DNA of 64,000 nt from Pegea sp. RAD2-039 (taxonomy: Eukaryota > Chordata > Thaliacea > Salpida > Salpidae). Positions 61,159 through 64,000 of the stretch are shown piece by piece (the stretch's first letter is position 1; every line of letters starts with the position of its first letter). The notes beneath the pieces were generated by a model that was not told where the DNA came from, ran no database searches, and was given only the letters and a program-made list of their open reading frames with translations. The stretch covers positions 62,001-126,000 of the forward strand of contig JAQGEQ010000305.1 in assembly GCA_034620365.1 (NCBI GenBank), given 5' to 3'. The position numbers and the translations under genes were made by a program.

Positions 61159-64000
61159 ATGTCTGATGCAGAAAGTATTCAAGAAGAACCAACTGCTTCT
61201 GTAAGTTCCACTTTTTATTAGACTTTGTTTTATGCAAATTTTTATATAGGGTGGAGAAGAAGAAGAAAATGAAAATGGTGTTATGATATCAGAAAAAACG
61301 AATGAACCTCCAGTAAATAAGCAATTAAGTTGTTTGTAAAAAGTGTTTATTTTAAAAACTCTACATCTAGGAACAAGTAAAGCGCTTCGAGTTCCTTCTC
61401 AAACAAACGGAGATTTTTGCTCATTTCATGAACCCTAGCGTGAAAGGAAAAACTCCTTCGAGTCCTTTGAAGATGAGAGGAAGACCTCGTAAGGTGGATG
61501 CAGGTGAAACAAGCAAAGATTCATCTCTAAAAGAGTAAGTGAAGAAGAGAACAGTCATAAAGATCATCAACTGATTCTTGTTTTAGTCTTCGTCATCGAC
61601 GGACTGAACAAGAAGAAGATGAAGAATTGATGTCAGATGCAAGAAAGACACAAGGAGCAATCACAAGATTCGAGAAGTCGCCCAATTACATCAAGAACGG
61701 AGAAATGAGAGATTATCAAGTTGGTGTTTTTGGAAAATGATGTGACTACTTCATGAAAATATCTTCTTTAGATTCGAGGATTGAACTGGATGATCTCTCT
61801 CTATGAAAATGGGATCAGTGGAATCCTTGCCGATGAGATGGTCTGATGCTCATCTTTAAAATATCATTCTTTTCAATCTTCTCTTTTTCAAAAGGGTCTC
61901 GGTAAAACTCTTCAAACCATCTCGTTGTTGGGATTTTTGAAACATTTTCGTAACAAGCCCGGACCACATATGGTGATTGTGCCCAAATCAACCATCTCTA
62001 ATTGGAGGATGGAGTTTGAACGTTGGTGCCCTTCTATTAGGACAGTTTGTTTGATTGGAACTAAAGACCAAAGAGTTAGTTTCATTTAAACAGTTCTCAT
62101 GATTTAATTTCAACTTTGCTTCAAATCTTATTTTGACAAAAAACATTTGATAAAAGCCACTTAAGTTGATTTGAACTTCTTAAATTGTAGCATTTCCACG
62201 GACAATATTAAGACCAAAGTTTTTTTAAGATACAGAATTTGCGCTTGGTGCCCAAAAGTGCTGGGGAATCCCTTGCCTAGGTCTCTTACTCGGATAGTTT
62301 TTTGGTTTTTCCTAAAATATTTCAAAAATTAATTGTTTAGTTCCAAGTTCATAGTAAGATGCAATCTTGAGTGCCCTCTAGTGTCCAAACTCATCTTTTG
62401 ATGGGGTTCTGAACTAAAGAAGCTCTCGAACTTAATGTTTGATTCTCATTTTAAACTCCTAAATTTCAACACACGATATTAAAGACTCCAAGTATATTTA
62501 CAAAAACTTTGTCTTCTGTTTTCAGTCAGACATCATCTCAAACACAATGATGCCAGGAGATTGGGATGTATGCATCACTTCGTTTGAGGTGGTTATCATC
62601 GAGAAAGCCACCTTCAAAAAGTTCGATTGGAAATTTGTTGTTATTGATGAAGCTCATCGAATCAAGAATGAAAAATCTCGGGTAGATCATCTCATTTGTG
62701 TCCTAAATCACTTCTCACATCTTTTCTGTTTTCAGTTATCGATGATTGTGAGACAATTTAGATCCACAAATCGGCTTTTACTGACAGGGACCCCTCTTCA
62801 AAACAATCTTCATGAGTTGTGGGCTCTACTCAATTTTCTACTACCGGATGTCTTCAACTCTTCCGACGTAAGACACTTTTAGTTTTTCTTTATTCTTCTG
62901 ACAATCTCCTTGGTTAAAAACCTTAAACCTTATAAACTCCTCGGCTACTAGCGCCAAGCAAATCTTGTGCTTGGTGGTTGAAGGTGCTGAAGACTCAATT
63001 GCTTCTAGCACCTTAACTTGTAAAAACTCCTCGACCACCAACACCAAGTCAATAATAACTTGTCTTACAAACAAATCTTGTGTTTGGTGGTTGAAGGTGC
63101 TGAAGACTCACTTGCTTCTAGCACCTTAACTTGTAAAAACTCCTCGACCACCAACACCAAGTCAATAATAACTTATCTTACAAGCAAATCTTGTGTTTGG
63201 TGATTGAAGGTGCTGATGACTTAATTGCTTCTAGCACCTTGACTTGTAAAAACTCCTCGACCACCAACACCAAGTCAATAATAACTTGTCTTACAAACAA
63301 ATCTTGTGCTTGGTGGTTGAAGATGCTGAAGACTCACTTGCTTCTAGCACCTACTTCATTGGTATGGTGTGTGTCCCCAACAATAATTTTTTAATCATTA
63401 TTTATAGTTTTTTTCTTCAAATTTAGTTAGCTGGCATCAGTTAGTAATCAGCGGTTTTCTGCTTGTTTTAATTTTTTTTTTATTCTTAGGATTTTGATTC
63501 TTGGTTTAATGCTAACAACCTTGAAGACAAAGAACTAGTTCACCGTTTGCACAGCGTAAGCTCACTTACTCACAAATCTTTCAATTATATCAAATTCATT
63601 TCAACTTTTTTAGGTTTTACGTCCTTTTTTACTTAGAAGATTGAAAAATGATGTAGAAAAATCATTACTACCAAAAAAAGAAACAAAAATCTACACAGGA
63701 TTAAGCAAGATGCAAAGAGAATGGTGAAGACTTTCCAAGATCAAATCTTTCTCTCATCCCATTTCTCTTCAGGTACACGAAGATCCTGGTTAAAGACATC
63801 GACATTATTAATGCAGCTGGTAAAACTGATCGAGTCCGTCTCCTTAACATCATTATGCAGCTTCGCAAATGTTGCAACCATCCGTACCTCTTTGATGGTG
63901 CAGAACCTGGTCCACCTTACACCACCAGCGAACATTTGATTGTCAATTCCGGCAAACTAACTGTCCTCGACAAGCTTTTACCCAAATTTCAAAAGCAAGG
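61159..64000 (+). CDS. SMARCA5: ISWI-family chromatin-remodelling ATPase (SMARCA5/SNF2H-like), N-terminal part
   Basis: Eleven exons lie within the window, all phases agreeing: 61159-61200, 61250-61312, 61371-61534, 61587-61719, 61772-61840, 61895-62074, 62526-62681, 62736-62867, 63490-63555, 63614-63723, 63773-64000 (continues past the edge). They encode the first 447 residues. The acidic N-terminus is followed by [17 protein letters not shown] (AT-hook-like GRPRK) and the autoregulatory [14 protein letters not shown]. The SNF2 ATPase lobe 1 then shows [19 protein letters not shown], Walker A ADEMGLGKT (154-162, split by an intron), DEAH at 258-261, and [20 protein letters not shown]. Lobe linker motifs [32 protein letters not shown] and [14 protein letters not shown] follow. 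Lobe 2 and HAND-SANT-SLIDE lie outside the window. The protein slides nucleosomes in the nucleus. Acceptor TTTAACAG (to 61132) is 26 nt before the ATG. The donor after exon 5 (ATG|GTCTGA) is unusual. Confidence 0.97.
62935..63353. repeat. 113-bp tandem satellite inside an ISWI intron
   Basis: About 3.7 units of 113 bp fill most of the 622-nt intron 62868-63489; the anchor AATCTTGTG recurs at 62961, 63074, 63187 and 63300. Each unit contains AAGGTGCT and, 20-odd bases on, AGCACCTT, an inverted pair able to form a hairpin. CTTGGTGGTTG and CACCAACACCAAG form an outer, weaker pair. The units are much less AT-rich than surrounding intron sequence and differ from one another by only a few bases. 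Confidence 0.92.

Noticed and set aside
62935-63353. Regularly spaced repeats considered as a CRISPR array.
   Set aside because: The repeats are contiguous 113-bp units without unique spacers, lie in an intron of a eukaryotic gene and have no cas genes.
1-64000. Search by eye for tRNA, rRNA or snRNA genes.
   Set aside because: No convincing TPsiC-loop box or cloverleaf, rRNA core or snRNA Sm-site context was seen; a tRNAscan or Infernal run would be needed to exclude them.

Overview
The window looks like nuclear DNA of an invertebrate animal. It is very AT-rich (well over two thirds A+T by eye). Its genes are split by spliceosomal introns, many only 50-100 nt long, with GTAAGT-like donors and YAG acceptors. 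The gene families are metazoan: ADAMTS, acid ceramidase, multi-repeat beta-thymosin, a DZF-domain protein and ISWI. The standard genetic code fits every exon. The phylum cannot be fixed from the sequence alone. Exon models below were built by hand from splice signals, reading phase and family resemblance; no alignment or transcript data were used.

Layout. 0-6.5 kb: no intact gene. A long inverted-repeat element with arms of about 1.1 kb surrounds the remains of a non-LTR reverse transcriptase. 6.5-11.3 kb (+): a 21-exon ADAMTS-type gene encoding 861 aa, whose zinc-protease motif is destroyed. 14.0-17.8 kb (+): a 17-exon gene encoding 611 aa, with two DHX9/MLE-like dsRNA-binding domains followed by a DZF domain. 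17.8-24.1 kb: gene-free, with two near-identical 345-bp direct repeats. 24.15-24.92 kb (+): an intronless gene with two SAM-like domains. 27.6-32.1 kb (-): an 11-exon acid ceramidase. 35.4-35.9 kb (+): a short single-KH protein. 37.7-38.3 kb (-): a possible retroelement fossil. 40.9-41.2 kb (+): a small single-pass membrane protein. 43.2-48.5 kb (-): a myristoylation-signal protein carrying fourteen 10-aa acidic repeats, followed in frame by a five-repeat beta-thymosin. These may be one gene with an internal start or two adjacent genes. 48.6-61.1 kb: an AT-rich desert. 61.16 kb to the window end (+): the N-terminal half of an ISWI (SMARCA5-type) remodeller, cut by the window edge, with a 113-bp tandem satellite in one intron.

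The genes show no operon logic and belong to unrelated pathways: matrix, RNA binding, sphingolipid catabolism, actin and chromatin. The most unusual items are the dsRBD-dsRBD-DZF architecture, the catalytically dead ADAMTS, and the phase-compatible junction between the acidic repeat protein and the thymosin array. Most start codons sit a few to a few tens of bases after a plausible splice acceptor. That fits either 5'-UTR introns or spliced-leader trans-splicing.
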